This document shows positions 36,233-45,561 of a stretch of DNA of 64,000 nt, piece by piece. Below the pieces are notes generated by a model. It had not been told where the DNA came from. It searched no databases and worked only from the letters and a program-made list of their open reading frames with translations. The translations under genes were made by a program, and so were the position numbers. Within the stretch, counting starts at the first letter, position 1. Each line of letters begins with the position of its first letter. The DNA comes from Pseudomonas putida (GTDB taxonomy: Bacteria; Pseudomonadota; Gammaproteobacteria; Pseudomonadales; Pseudomonadaceae): assembly GCF_028682175.1 (NCBI RefSeq), contig NZ_JANHKS010000020.1:1-64000 (forward strand), in the 5' to 3' direction.

Positions 36233-36781
36233 TCAATCCTGTAAAGCCGAACGAAACCGTGCCCAGTCAAAGCATGGACCCGGATCGGTCTTGCGTCCCG
36301 GGGCGATGTCGCTGTGCCCGCAGATGCGCTGGTTGGTGATCGCGGGCCAGGCGGCCTGCAACTGCCGGGTCAGGGCGATCAGCGCATCGTATTGCGCGTC
36401 GGTGAAGGGCTGGTCATCGGTGCCTTCCAGCTCGATGCCGATGGAGAAATCGTTGCACGTCTCGCGCCCCTCGAACACCGAGACCCCGGCATGCCAGGCA
36501 CGGTCCAGACAGGAGACGAACTGGGTCAGCTCGCCATCACGTTCGATCAGGAAATGTGCGGAAACCCGTAGCTCGGCGATGCCTTCAAAGTAGGGGTGTT
36601 CGGTGACGTCCAGGTGATTCCGGAAAAACTCCTGCACCTTGCCGGTCTTGAACTGCGCGGGCGGCAGGCTGATGTTATGGATCACCAGCAGCGAGATTTC
36701 CGCCTCGGGGCGGTCATTGAAATTGGGCGAAGGGCACGGATGCGCGCCGTGACACCAGCCCGTGGCAGGGTCCAATCGCAT
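36233..36781 (-). CDS. ampD: AmpD, 1,6-anhydro-MurNAc-L-alanine amidase
   Basis: The 182-residue cytoplasmic amidase_2 enzyme has the zinc ligands His35 (VIHNIS), a second His in GHSDIAPGRKTDPGPCF (near 154) and Asp near 164, with a glutamate in IELEG. It cleaves anhydromuropeptides in peptidoglycan recycling and so keeps AmpC uninduced. No signal peptide is present, which separates it from AmpDh proteins. The start has the family N-terminus RLDPATGWCHGA. It is followed by ampE. Confidence 0.95.
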   Translation of the reverse strand: MRLDPATGWCHGAHPCPSPNFNDRPEAEISLLVIHNISLPPAQFKTGKVQEFFRNHLDVTEHPYFEGIAELRVSAHFLIERDGELTQFVSCLDRAWHAGVSVFEGRETCNDFSIGIELEGTDDQPFTDAQYDALIALTRQLQAAWPAITNQRICGHSDIAPGRKTDPGPCFDWARFRSALQD

Positions 36782-36880
36782 GGAGGGTCCTTAAAGCGTG
36801 AATCGACAGCGACCAGTATGCCCGCGATGGAGCGAGATGTGGCGGGCAATGGTGATCCGATGTTGCAAACCCGATCCACA

Positions 36881-37060
36881 CGTAGCAGCACGGCTTGCCG
36901 GTGGGGGCGCCGGTAAGACCGCCGTCGCGGGCAAGCGCGCTCCTACAGGGGATTGAGGTGTTCATGCGATCCAAGAACAAGTAAACAACCCGTAGCAGCA
37001 CGGCTTGCCGGCGGGGGCGTACTTGAGATCGCCCCGCGGGCAAGCCCTGCTGCTACAGGG
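36881..37060. repeat. Two REP elements between ampD and the DUF1631 gene
   Basis: One pair at 36881-36950 (the second arm diverged to GGGCAAGCGCGCTCCTACAG) and one at 36989-37060 share the REP core. The second ends 4 bases before the DUF1631 stop codon. Confidence 0.85.
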
Positions 37061-37063
37061 GTT

Positions 37064-39295
37064 TTAGCCTTTGAGCTTGCGCAGGTTGCCCAGCACCGAT
37101 TCAAGGGCGCGGTCGAACAGCAGCGAATCGTCCAGCACGCGGATAGTGCCGCGACGGAATTCGACGGCCAGGCCCATGCGGGTTTTTTCCAGCACTTTCA
37201 TGCCCGTGCGGTTGACGAACACATAACGCCCGCTCGGCTCGACAATCGCCGCCAGCTTGCAGCGCAGCTTGTGGTCTTCGTCTTCCTGGATCTCGACCCA
37301 ACTGCCCAGGCGCAGGGTATCGACTTGTTGCAGCCCGGCATCGTCGTCCGGCAAGTTCAACGAAGGCTCGCGCATCACCTGCTCACCTGGCGCAACCAGC
37401 ACGATTTCTTCCACCACCGCCATCATCGACGGGCCGTCAGCGGGCTCCTGCGCCGTCTCGGCCTGTGGCGCTCGCGCAACGTTGTTGAACGCCTGCACAT
37501 GCAGCGCTTCGAGCTGGCTGAAAAACTCGCTGGTGGCAAACGGATCGAACGCCGCGCTGCTCAGACCATCGCGCAGCGACTTGAGCAGGCCCGGCACCAG
37601 TTCCAGCAAGCGCTGACGGGCCTCGGGCTCCTCGTGGGGCTCGACGCTCCAGATCAGATCATCCATGGCCTGCAGCCCCGACTTCCACTCGGCCGACTGC
37701 TCGCCATGCTTGAGGCAGGTCAGCAGCAGCACCTTGCTCCAGGCCTCCTGCAGCAGGCGCACAACCACTTCAGGGAGCGTGCGGCCCAGCAGGCGATCAT
37801 TGAGCGCCTGTTGCACCTGCTGACGCGCAAGCTCGGCCAGGGCACGGCCCTCTTCGGCATCGCGGGTGCGTTGCTCCAGCAGCTCACTGCGACGGCGCTC
37901 ATCGCTGGTGAACGCCAGGAAATCCACCAGCAATTCGGTGAAGATCGCCGGATCGTCGACGAAGTCATGCAGCAACCGCTGCACGATCTGATCGATGCGC
38001 GAGTACAGCGAATCGCGCTGGCTGTCGTCGCGCCCTCCCCAACCGAGCGCTGCCGAAGCGATCTCGTTGAGCAGGCGCCGCGCAGGGTGGCTGCCACGGC
38101 TGAAGAAACTCTTGTCGATCACCGCGACCTTGAGCATCGGAATCTGCAACCGGCCAATCAGCGCGCGCAGGGAAGATGGCAGGTTACGGTCGTCGAGGAT
38201 GAACTCGAACAGCATCGAGATGAGGTTGATGACGTCTTCATCCGTTGCACCGACGGTGCGGAACTTGCCGCTGCGCGCGCTCACGCGACCGATGAGCTGC
38301 TCGAGCTGCGCGCGCAGGTCGAAGTCATCCGGGGTTTCGGCGCGAGGCACGTATTGCTGCAGATGGGACAGCAGGCGCAGCAGGTCCTGACTGGAAATCG
38401 GCCGTGCTTCAGTGACGCTGTCCGGGCGCGGCGTGAGGTTGCCGCGCACATGCACCAGCAGCTCCTGCAAGGCGCCGAAGACTTCCTGCACGCTCTTGTC
38501 GAGCTTCTCGGCGGCCTGCACCAGCGCAGCGCTGTCGGCGCGCTGGGCTTCGGTTGCGGGCGCTGCGTCTGCCGAACGATCGGTAGAGCGGCGCGACGGC
38601 AACACTTTCAGATCCGGCAACACACCGGCGGAAATCAAAAGGTAATTGGCTTCTTCGTAAAGCTGATCGGCATTGCTCAGCGCGTACTTTTCGAAGAGCT
38701 TGAGAATGATCAGCTTGACCTTGATCTCGACGCCCAGATTGCGTCCGGCCTGCAAGAAGAAATCACACAGCAGGGTCGGCCCCAGGGGGTTGGTTTCGTC
38801 GGTCAGGCTCTGGGGAATCAACTCGTTCAGGCGCGTGGTCAACTGGCCCAGCGCGACACCGTCACGGTTCATGACCTTGGTGACCATGCTGTCCACGGCA
38901 ACCGTGCGCTCCAGGTCATCGTTGTGAACCAGCGCCAGCTTGTCGAAGGAAACGGGGTCGCTGAGGATCGGCTCGGCGATCTCGTACTGGCCAAGGCGCA
39001 GGAAGGATTCGAAGAATTTGTCGAGGAAATTGCGCTCGATACTCTTTCGCTTCAGGCGCAAGTCGCGCATGGCTTCGAAGAAGATGCTCTGCTCGGCGTT
39101 GTTGCGCGCCCGATCCGCCATCTCGAAGAGGGTGTCATCGGCGTTGTCGAAGAGGGTCTGAAGGCTTTCCTTGAGCTGCTGGGCGGCCTTGTCGCGCACC
39201 TGCAGCAAAACGACGGGCAGCCGAGCGACAGGCGAGGCACCCGAATGATCGGAGCTCGTCTTGCTCAACGGCACCACTTTACTGTCGTTCTGCAT
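37064..39295 (-). CDS. DUF1631 family protein
   Basis: The 743-residue cytoplasmic protein is mostly helical, with a beta-rich C-terminal segment (about 660-725: LGSWVEIQEDEDHKLRCKLA and RYVFVNRTGMKVLE) that resembles a PilZ-like barrel. The family is widespread in pseudomonads, between nadC and ampD, and its function is unknown. I chose the ATG at 39295, which has GGAG at normal spacing, over 39307. It is divergent from nadC across a 420-base gap, whose contents are not otherwise recognised. A binding role for a nucleotide or lipid is only a guess. Confidence 0.85.
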   Translation of the reverse strand: MQNDSKVVPLSKTSSDHSGASPVARLPVVLLQVRDKAAQQLKESLQTLFDNADDTLFEMADRARNNAEQSIFFEAMRDLRLKRKSIERNFLDKFFESFLRLGQYEIAEPILSDPVSFDKLALVHNDDLERTVAVDSMVTKVMNRDGVALGQLTTRLNELIPQSLTDETNPLGPTLLCDFFLQAGRNLGVEIKVKLIILKLFEKYALSNADQLYEEANYLLISAGVLPDLKVLPSRRSTDRSADAAPATEAQRADSAALVQAAEKLDKSVQEVFGALQELLVHVRGNLTPRPDSVTEARPISSQDLLRLLSHLQQYVPRAETPDDFDLRAQLEQLIGRVSARSGKFRTVGATDEDVINLISMLFEFILDDRNLPSSLRALIGRLQIPMLKVAVIDKSFFSRGSHPARRLLNEIASAALGWGGRDDSQRDSLYSRIDQIVQRLLHDFVDDPAIFTELLVDFLAFTSDERRRSELLEQRTRDAEEGRALAELARQQVQQALNDRLLGRTLPEVVVRLLQEAWSKVLLLTCLKHGEQSAEWKSGLQAMDDLIWSVEPHEEPEARQRLLELVPGLLKSLRDGLSSAAFDPFATSEFFSQLEALHVQAFNNVARAPQAETAQEPADGPSMMAVVEEIVLVAPGEQVMREPSLNLPDDDAGLQQVDTLRLGSWVEIQEDEDHKLRCKLAAIVEPSGRYVFVNRTGMKVLEKTRMGLAVEFRRGTIRVLDDSLLFDRALESVLGNLRKLKG

Positions 39296-39715
39296 CAAGG
39301 ACTCCATTCATCAACCATCACTTACAACAGCCACTGCTTGCGCCACAACCTGAGACCAGTTGGAGGCAGGCTCCATCTGGACGGATCGCGAGTGTGTAGT
39401 CCCTGGGATATTACGGCATACGTCAAAACTATGACGTCAAGGCTATGACATCAACTGCGGGGCGAATTATCTTTGAAATGCCTTCCGCTCGCCAGCGGTC
39501 TCGTGGTCCGGGTCCCCAAAATGCATCGCTGCTACAAGCGTAGGCCCAGACGGAGCGGCACGTGCAGGGATAGACCGCGGAAATCGCGTTCTGTCGCATG
39601 AAACGGGAAAAAACCGACAAAATGCAGCACATCCCCTCAAATGGATGTTCCAGCGTGGGTGGGTTGGTACAGACGACTGCCTTATACTCCGGCGACTTAG
39701 TAAGTGGAGTCCGAT

Positions 39716-40564
39716 ATGCCGAATTTTCGTCTTGCCGCACTGACCGCAGAAATCGAAGCTAACGTACGCCGTGCGTTGCTCGAAGACATCGGCAGTGGTG
39801 ACATCACCGCGCAACTGATCCCCGCCGAGCGCCTGGCCAAGGCCACCGTGATCTCCCGCGACGCCGCCGTGATCGCCGGCACCGCCTGGGTCGACAGTGT
39901 GTTCCGCCAGCTCGATCAGCGCGTGGCCGTGCATTGGCAAGTCGCCGACGGTGACCGTGTCCAGCCCAACCAGCCTCTGTTCCACCTCGAAGGCCCTGCA
40001 CGCTCCCTGCTCACCGGCGAGCGCAGCGCGCTGAACTTCCTGCAGTTGCTCTCGGGCGTCGCCACTCGCTCGCAGCATTACGCTGACATGGTCGCCGACA
40101 CCCAGGTCAAGCTCCTGGATACCCGCAAGACCCTTCCCGGCCTTCGCCTGGCGCAGAAATACGCCGTCACCTGCGGCGGCTGCCATAACCACCGCATCGG
40201 CCTGTTCGACGCCTTCCTGATCAAGGAAAACCACATCGCAGCCTGCGGCGGCATCGCCCAGGCCATCACCGCAGCCCACAAGATCGCCCCCGGCAAGCCG
40301 GTGGAAGTGGAAGTCGAAAGCCTGGACGAACTGAAACAGGCCCTGGACGGCGGCGCCGACATCATCATGCTCGACGAGCTGTCCCTGGACGACATGCGCG
40401 AAGCCGTACGCCTCACCGCTGGCCGCGCCAAACTCGAAGCCAGCGGCGGCGTCACCGATGCGACGTTGCGCACCATTGCCGAAACGGGCGTGGACTACAT
40501 CTCGATCGGAACGCTGACCAAGGATGTGAAGGCGGTGGACCTGTCGATGCGGTTGAGCATCTGA
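39716..40564 (+). CDS. nadC: NadC, nicotinate-nucleotide pyrophosphorylase
   Basis: The 282-residue enzyme converts quinolinate and PRPP to nicotinate mononucleotide, CO2 and pyrophosphate in NAD synthesis. It shows [42 protein letters not shown] (PRPP/quinolinate site) and the end signature [20 protein letters not shown]. The ATG at 39716 has GTGGAG upstream. The gene ends at an efficient terminator. Confidence 0.97.
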   Translation: MPNFRLAALTAEIEANVRRALLEDIGSGDITAQLIPAERLAKATVISRDAAVIAGTAWVDSVFRQLDQRVAVHWQVADGDRVQPNQPLFHLEGPARSLLTGERSALNFLQLLSGVATRSQHYADMVADTQVKLLDTRKTLPGLRLAQKYAVTCGGCHNHRIGLFDAFLIKENHIAACGGIAQAITAAHKIAPGKPVEVEVESLDELKQALDGGADIIMLDELSLDDMREAVRLTAGRAKLEASGGVTDATLRTIAETGVDYISIGTLTKDVKAVDLSMRLSI

Positions 40565-40589
40565 CCGGCACGGGTTGAGCCTGAAAACG

Positions 40590-40614
40590 AAAAACCCGCC
40601 GTAGCGGGTTTTTC
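40590..40614 (+). terminator. nadC terminator
   Basis: AAAACCCGC and GCGGGTTTT form a stem with a CGTA loop and T-run, 26 bases past the nadC stop. A-rich on the left, so it can also serve the convergent acyltransferase gene. Confidence 0.9.
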
Positions 40615-40632
40615 TTCAATGGGAATGCGCGA

Positions 40633-42537
40633 TCAACTTCCGTCAAACCCAGACAACAACTCCGGGTTGTCGCGCACGATCAACTTGCCGACCATGGACG
40701 AGCCGTGCACGTTCAGATGGTTATTGTCCCGGTAGAGCAACTGCGCATCCTTGACCATCGTGCAGTCATCGGCATTGCACAGGTACTGGCTCACCGGAAT
40801 GTATTTCACGCGCACATCCCGCTTGGCCACATCGACCAGTTGGGCTTTGTAGGCATCGAGTTCCTTGCTGGCCTGCGCGAACGGAATCGAGCAATGACGG
40901 GTAGTGGTACCCACCCGGCTCACACAGTCTTGAGGGCCGAAGGGGAACCTCGGGACGTCATCGACCAGGTAAACCTCTTTGCCCAACGACTCCAGATATT
41001 CCACCGTTGAATACACTTCGGCTTCCAGAGTCGATCCTGCCGGAATCTCATCGATCCGCTGAATCCAGTGCATGGTGATCAGGACTTTCTTGATCGAGGG
41101 GTGATCTTTCACGAAATCAAAAATGTATTTGAATCGCGGATTGCTCAGATAAGGCGGACTCGACTGGATGTAGTAAGCGATCGTGTGCTGGTCCATGGCT
41201 TTTGCCAGGCCGACAAACAGATGTTCCCCATGACTGTCGCCAATGATCGCGACATCAACGTCCTTGCCTGCCCTGGACTGCATGCAGCGGGTGTAGATTT
41301 CATAAGTCTCAGATTGCGCCCGCACGCCTTCATCCGCACAGGGGTAGAAGTTGGCCTTCATGTAATCGAAGAACCTGGCATGCCCCATGTCCTGGGCCAT
41401 CGGGCTCACTTGCCGCAGATTGAACAGCGTACCCCTGAATACCGAAATCCCCAGCGCTGCCACCATCACCATCATGACCGCCAGCACTGCGGCGTTGGTG
41501 TTGGTCCGGGACTTGCGCACCGGAGTTTCCACGACCTTGTAGGTGATCCACGCCAGCACCACAGACAGCGCCACCGCGCCTGCGCGATACCAGGGCTCGG
41601 CGAACTGGCTGGAGACGATGGTCGAGAACGACATGATCGGCCAATGCCACAGGTACAGCGGAAAGCTGATCAAACCGACCCACACCGCCAGCCTGTTCGA
41701 CAGGATTTGCCGGTTGATCCAGGAGTTCCGGCCAGGCCCGATCAACAGCAGCGACGCACCCACGGGCAACAGCGCCCACAGGCCCGGGAAGGATCGGGTT
41801 TTGTCGATCAGCACCAGCCCCGCAGCCAGCAACAGCATCCCGCCGACAGCGCTGACCTCCTGGGTCCAGCGCAGACGATGGGCACTCATCCCCTTGCCTG
41901 CATGCAGATAGGCAAGGGCGCCGCCCAGCGCAAGCTCCCAGAACCTGATGAGCGGTGAATAGAACGCGGCCGTCGGATCGGTGCTGACCTTCACGGCACT
42001 CGCATAAAGCGACAACGCGATCAGGAGCGCGAAACCCCAGACCGCCACTTTCCTGCACCGAAAGCCCACCCACAGGGCGATCGGCCAGAACAGGTAGAAC
42101 TGCTCTTCGATCCCCAGGCTCCACAAGTGAAGCAACGGTTTGGATTCAGCGGCGGTATCGAAATATCCAACTTCGCGCCAAAGGGCAATGTTGGAAATGA
42201 AACCGGCCCCGGCAAACACATGCTTGCCGAGCGCCTTCAACTCATCGTCGAACAACACATACCAGCCAACGATCAGACAGGCCGCCAGCACCAGCAACAG
42301 CGCCGGGAAGATCCGCCGGATCCTTCGCAGGTAGAACTTGAAGATGCTGAAAGTCCCGGACTCGAGTTCCTTGAGCAAGATGCCGGTAATCAAGTAACCC
42401 GAAATCACGAAGAAAACGTCAACGCCTATGAAGCCGCCGGGCAGCAATGCGGGAAACGCGTGATAGATGACAACGGAAAGAACGGCAATTGCCCGCAAGC
42501 CGTCAATGTCGGCCCGATATTTCTGATTGGTAAGCAT
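40633..42537 (-). CDS. Acyltransferase-3/SGNH membrane protein (O-acetylase)
   Basis: The 634-residue protein has an N-terminal acyltransferase-3 domain with about ten membrane helices (IDGLRAIAVLSVVIYHAF with the active His, and LHLWSLGIEEQFYLFWP). The C-terminal SGNH esterase-like domain follows (about 430-634), with GDSHGEH and a final DxxH-like DNNHLNVHG. Such OafA-type proteins move acetyl groups to surface polysaccharide. The ATG at 42537 opens the family N-terminus; the longer frame to 42672 is rejected. No O-antigen genes are near apart from the ligase-like gene at 43444. Confidence 0.88.
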   Translation of the reverse strand: MLTNQKYRADIDGLRAIAVLSVVIYHAFPALLPGGFIGVDVFFVISGYLITGILLKELESGTFSIFKFYLRRIRRIFPALLLVLAACLIVGWYVLFDDELKALGKHVFAGAGFISNIALWREVGYFDTAAESKPLLHLWSLGIEEQFYLFWPIALWVGFRCRKVAVWGFALLIALSLYASAVKVSTDPTAAFYSPLIRFWELALGGALAYLHAGKGMSAHRLRWTQEVSAVGGMLLLAAGLVLIDKTRSFPGLWALLPVGASLLLIGPGRNSWINRQILSNRLAVWVGLISFPLYLWHWPIMSFSTIVSSQFAEPWYRAGAVALSVVLAWITYKVVETPVRKSRTNTNAAVLAVMMVMVAALGISVFRGTLFNLRQVSPMAQDMGHARFFDYMKANFYPCADEGVRAQSETYEIYTRCMQSRAGKDVDVAIIGDSHGEHLFVGLAKAMDQHTIAYYIQSSPPYLSNPRFKYIFDFVKDHPSIKKVLITMHWIQRIDEIPAGSTLEAEVYSTVEYLESLGKEVYLVDDVPRFPFGPQDCVSRVGTTTRHCSIPFAQASKELDAYKAQLVDVAKRDVRVKYIPVSQYLCNADDCTMVKDAQLLYRDNNHLNVHGSSMVGKLIVRDNPELLSGFDGS

Positions 42538-42691
42538 CGCTTGTCTTGCAGATGAGGACGGCAAGGCAGACTGCCAAGCGGGTCGCGGTGAATGAGGGCG
42601 CCGAGTGTACCCGCGGCGCGGGCGCAGCGGCAATGAAACAGCAACGCATAGGCTTATTGCAGAGCGGCCCACGCCCTGCCGGGGTTGTCAT

Positions 42692-43273
42692 TTACTCAGG
42701 CACGGTCGTCCAGATGACATACCCTTCCATACCGTGAGCACGACGCAACGCCTTCACCGCCTTGCTGGCCTCCCACTGGGAGTTGAAGGGTCCGACCGTG
42801 ACCTTGACCAGCCCCTCCTCCATCACCGAAAGGCCCATGGCTTTGATCTTGCCCACCACGTTGCCACGTGTCTGCGCCTTGCAAAACACATCCACACCCC
42901 AGCACTCGACACGCGCAGCCGCGCCAGCCACAGGATTACCCACCGCTTCGTAGCTGAAACAATGCGCGCATCGGGCGGTGTCCAGCGCCGTCTCGCCGCT
43001 GCAAAAACCACAGAAGCGCATGCCGGGTGAAGGCTTGCTTTCGCCTTTGAGCAGCAGAACGATCAGCACACAAAACAGATAAATCCCGCCCGCGATCAGG
43101 ATTCCCGAAAACGGGAGCATGAGCAGCAGGAGCGGGACCGCAATGAGCAATGACACGACCCGAAGAAAGGTCTTGTGCCGTCTCGGCCAGGTCGGCGGTC
43201 CGTAAGTGCCGGCCTCCATATTGACCAGGCTCAACACCTTGGCTACTTCAACAAGAGCACCGATGATATCCAT
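42692..43273 (-). CDS. Membrane protein with zinc ribbon and SPOR-like tail
   Basis: The 193-residue product has two membrane helices (about 37-83), a short CGFC...CAHC zinc-ribbon segment (RFCGFCSGETALDTARCAHC) and a C-terminal SPOR-like domain (about 120-190: VKVTVGPFNSQWEASKAVKA, Lys-Val-x-Val-Gly-Pro). SPOR domains bind denuded peptidoglycan in the periplasm, which is hard to square with a cytoplasmic ribbon unless the helices place them apart. The ATG at 43273 follows GCAAGG. The function is unknown. Confidence 0.75.
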   Translation of the reverse strand: MDIIGALVEVAKVLSLVNMEAGTYGPPTWPRRHKTFLRVVSLLIAVPLLLLMLPFSGILIAGGIYLFCVLIVLLLKGESKPSPGMRFCGFCSGETALDTARCAHCFSYEAVGNPVAGAAARVECWGVDVFCKAQTRGNVVGKIKAMGLSVMEEGLVKVTVGPFNSQWEASKAVKALRRAHGMEGYVIWTTVPE

Positions 43274-43342
43274 AGCCTTGCGGTTCAATTCCTTTGACGA
43301 GCGAGACAGCCGCAACGGCCGGGGGAGTGGCAAAAGATGAGA

Positions 43343-43418
43343 TGGTGCCGAAAACAGGAATCGAACCTGCGACCTTCGCGTTACGAGTGCGCTGCTCTAC
43401 CGACTGAGCTATTTCGGC
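43343..43418 (-). tRNA. tRNA-Thr (anticodon CGT)
   Basis: The 76-nucleotide gene on the minus strand runs GCCGAAATAGCTCAG to a coded CCA. The cloverleaf is regular, with a T-arm GTTCGATTC and an anticodon loop CTCGTAA (CGT, reading ACG). This tRNA marks the far end of the pilin locus in pseudomonads. Confidence 0.97.
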
Positions 43419-43443
43419 GGGTGAGAAGAAAACTATCAGGACT

Positions 43444-44871
43444 CTAATGCGGCGGCAATGGTAAGTCAGCCTTGGTGGCGATCACCCCCTGCCGCCAGAA
43501 GCGAGGCAGATGGGTTCCCCCCAAATCGCGATCAAACTCGGCGCTGCGCGCGTCAAGGTTCGGAAAGTCGCGGGCCACTTCAAACACCAGCAAGCCGATG
43601 GAGAGCACCATCATGGCCATCCAGCCCTGACGCAGCCATGCAAGCCCCGGACCGCGTTCGATAGCCCCTCGGTGGAGGCCAATCAGCCATCCGACCACGA
43701 TCGCCAGCCAGATCTGAGAATAAGGCATGACGATAACGCCATCGACCATCGATTGGGTCAGGGCACCCAGCAGGCTCGCGAGCAGGCAAATGCGCAACAG
43801 GTCTGCCTTTTCGTGGGAGGCAGCCCGCTCTCTTGCCAGCCGGATGGTTGCCCATATGCCACGAAACCCCAGCCCGCCCACCAGCAATGTGGAGGGAACG
43901 CCCCATTCACTTGCCCATTGCAGGATGGCCTGGTGCGGATGCGCCCCAACCAGGTTATGACTGTTGGCAAAGTGCATCGGCCCAAACCCCAGAATCGGCC
44001 GGCTCTTGATCATTTCCCAGGCCTGATCCCAGATGATCTCGCGTGCAGACAGCGTCACCGTGAGGCGACCACCGGCAGAGTTGACGAGCTTCACATGCAG
44101 AAGGTCGGACAGCAGGCTGAACAGCAACCCATAGAGGCAGAGACCTGCCAAGGCCGCCAGTATCTGCCACCGCACCCATTGGCGACCACTGAGGCCGCAC
44201 TTTGAAATCACTGCCGCCGCGACAGCCATGCCCAGCCAGGTTCCCCGCGTACCGCCAACAATCGCGATCAGCCACCAACAGGCAAGCAAGGCGAAAATCG
44301 AGTGCCTGATGGGGCGCTTGAGGCCCGGCAACAATAAAGGGAGAGCCAACAGGGGCAGCGTCATCGTCTGGAACTGACCGTAGAACCTCCTGTTGGAAAA
44401 GCCTTCGATAAGCAGGTCGAGATCAAGTGTACCGGTAGAGGTCACGTAACCGGCCAGGGTGGAAGAAAAGAACTGCAAGACTTTGAGGGCGCAAAGCGCA
44501 ATGACGAAACACACGAACGCATGATCGAGCGAAGCCTGTGCCTGTCGGCGAGCCTGCGCCACGTACAAGGCGATGGCGCAACAGGCGAATGCCAACGCGA
44601 CTTCACAAAACGCCCAGTAAGGCTTGGCACTCAGCACGCACGAAAGAAACGCCAGGGCGACAATCAGGCCCAGGCCCCACCGGCATTCAGCGGGAACGGC
44701 TGCACGCCTGTCGGCGCTCACCAGCAAGAACACAACCGCAAGACACGCAACGCCTACCTGGAATAACCGCTGCCAGTCGTGATCATAAAAATGGGAGAAG
44801 ACGATGGGCGTAAAGATCAGGGCTGCAATGATGGCTAGCCCTGTATTTTTATAGATGGCGCCGTCTTTCAA
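43444..44871 (-). CDS. tfpO: Pilin O-glycosyltransferase candidate (TfpO/PilO-like)
   Basis: The 475-residue protein has about eleven membrane helices and the O-antigen ligase-like (Wzy_C) periplasmic motifs GGTRGTWLGMA and AHPHQAILQWASEWG. It lies between pilA and tRNA-Thr, as tfpO does in P. aeruginosa group I strains, where it links one O-antigen unit to the C-terminal serine of pilin. The pilin here indeed ends in TGS. The start codon is a TTG at 44871, 70 bases behind the pilA stop with a terminator between. It may be a lipopolysaccharide ligase instead; the context favours pilin. Confidence 0.82.
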   Translation of the reverse strand: MKDGAIYKNTGLAIIAALIFTPIVFSHFYDHDWQRLFQVGVACLAVVFLLVSADRRAAVPAECRWGLGLIVALAFLSCVLSAKPYWAFCEVALAFACCAIALYVAQARRQAQASLDHAFVCFVIALCALKVLQFFSSTLAGYVTSTGTLDLDLLIEGFSNRRFYGQFQTMTLPLLALPLLLPGLKRPIRHSIFALLACWWLIAIVGGTRGTWLGMAVAAAVISKCGLSGRQWVRWQILAALAGLCLYGLLFSLLSDLLHVKLVNSAGGRLTVTLSAREIIWDQAWEMIKSRPILGFGPMHFANSHNLVGAHPHQAILQWASEWGVPSTLLVGGLGFRGIWATIRLARERAASHEKADLLRICLLASLLGALTQSMVDGVIVMPYSQIWLAIVVGWLIGLHRGAIERGPGLAWLRQGWMAMMVLSIGLLVFEVARDFPNLDARSAEFDRDLGGTHLPRFWRQGVIATKADLPLPPH

Positions 44872-44897
44872 GTCGCAGACACTCGTAGGGATGTAAT

Positions 44898-44923
44898 AAA
44901 AAAAGGCGCACGAGGCGCCTTTT
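44898..44923 (-). terminator. Terminator of pilA
   Basis: AAAAGGCGC and GCGCCTTTTTTT flank a five-base loop, 18 bases past the pilA stop on the minus strand, and a run of seven T residues follows on that strand. It should limit transcription of the glycosyltransferase gene relative to pilA. Confidence 0.9.
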
Positions 44924-44940
44924 CTAGATCCAGAAACCGA

Positions 44941-45336
44941 TCAAGAGCCGGTGCAGGCACTTGGTGCAGCAGCTACAGGGGAAGCAGTACACGACCAGGT
45001 GATGCTTTGGCCGGTGCTAGTTGCAGTAGGCGTAGGTATGACTGGCTGCAGAGTCACGCTGACAGTCGGGTTAGTACGGCTAGCGGTCAGCGTGCCGCTA
45101 GCGCAAGTCTGGCCAGTCGCCAGGGTCATGTTGTTGCACAGCGCGGTGGACTGCAGACCGTTCGAGAAGTTTTCTGCCACACCCAATTTCGCCGAATCCA
45201 GCCCTGCGAGAAGTGCAGAGGCCTGCGCGCGCAGGGTATAGTTTTGGTAAGCCGGGATGGCAACAGCGGCGAGAATACCGATGATCGCAACCACGATCAT
45301 CAGTTCGATAAGGGTAAAACCTTTTTGTGATTGCAT
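44941..45336 (-). CDS. pilA: PilA, type IV major pilin
   Basis: The 131-residue prepilin has the leader MQSQKG and the mature start [17 protein letters not shown]; the fifth residue after cleavage is Glu. PilD would cut after Gly6 and methylate Phe. Two cysteine pairs are seen ([13 protein letters not shown] and [14 protein letters not shown]), the second making the D-loop close to the end. The protein ends with TGS, the serine that group I pilins have as a glycan site. The ATG at 45336 has GGAG nine bases before; an ATG at 45345 is too close. A sigma-54 site lies upstream. Confidence 0.95.
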   Translation of the reverse strand: MQSQKGFTLIELMIVVAIIGILAAVAIPAYQNYTLRAQASALLAGLDSAKLGVAENFSNGLQSTALCNNMTLATGQTCASGTLTASRTNPTVSVTLQPVIPTPTATSTGQSITWSCTASPVAAAPSACTGS

Positions 45337-45384
45337 AACGTACATCTCCGATCGTCAATTTGGTGCTGCGTCATGAGCATAGAC

Positions 45385-45399
45385 GCATACGCCGTGCCA
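45385..45399 (-). promoter_or_regulatory. Sigma-54 promoter of pilA
   Basis: On the minus strand the sequence TGGCACGGCGTATGC has the GG at -24 and GC at -12 in exact spacing, with TGGCAC as consensus. It lies 48 bases before the pilA ATG. In P. aeruginosa pilA is driven by RpoN with PilR, so the same is expected here. Confidence 0.82.
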
Positions 45400-45561
45400 A
45401 CTTCCACAACAACGTTTTTAATGCGCCTTGCCGCTGATTGAATGCTCTTGCCCGGCTGCCGGCGGCAAATAGTGACAAATATTGTCACTCTTGAAGCGCA
45501 CATTTGGCAGCACCGCCCGACTAGGCTATAAACGGTCCAATGTCTGTGTCTGGTGGCTGTA

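Noticed and set aside
36953..39448. 831-codon open frame antisense to the DUF1631 gene
   Set aside because: Gln/His/Arg-rich translation of the reverse strand of a real gene; it also spans a REP element.
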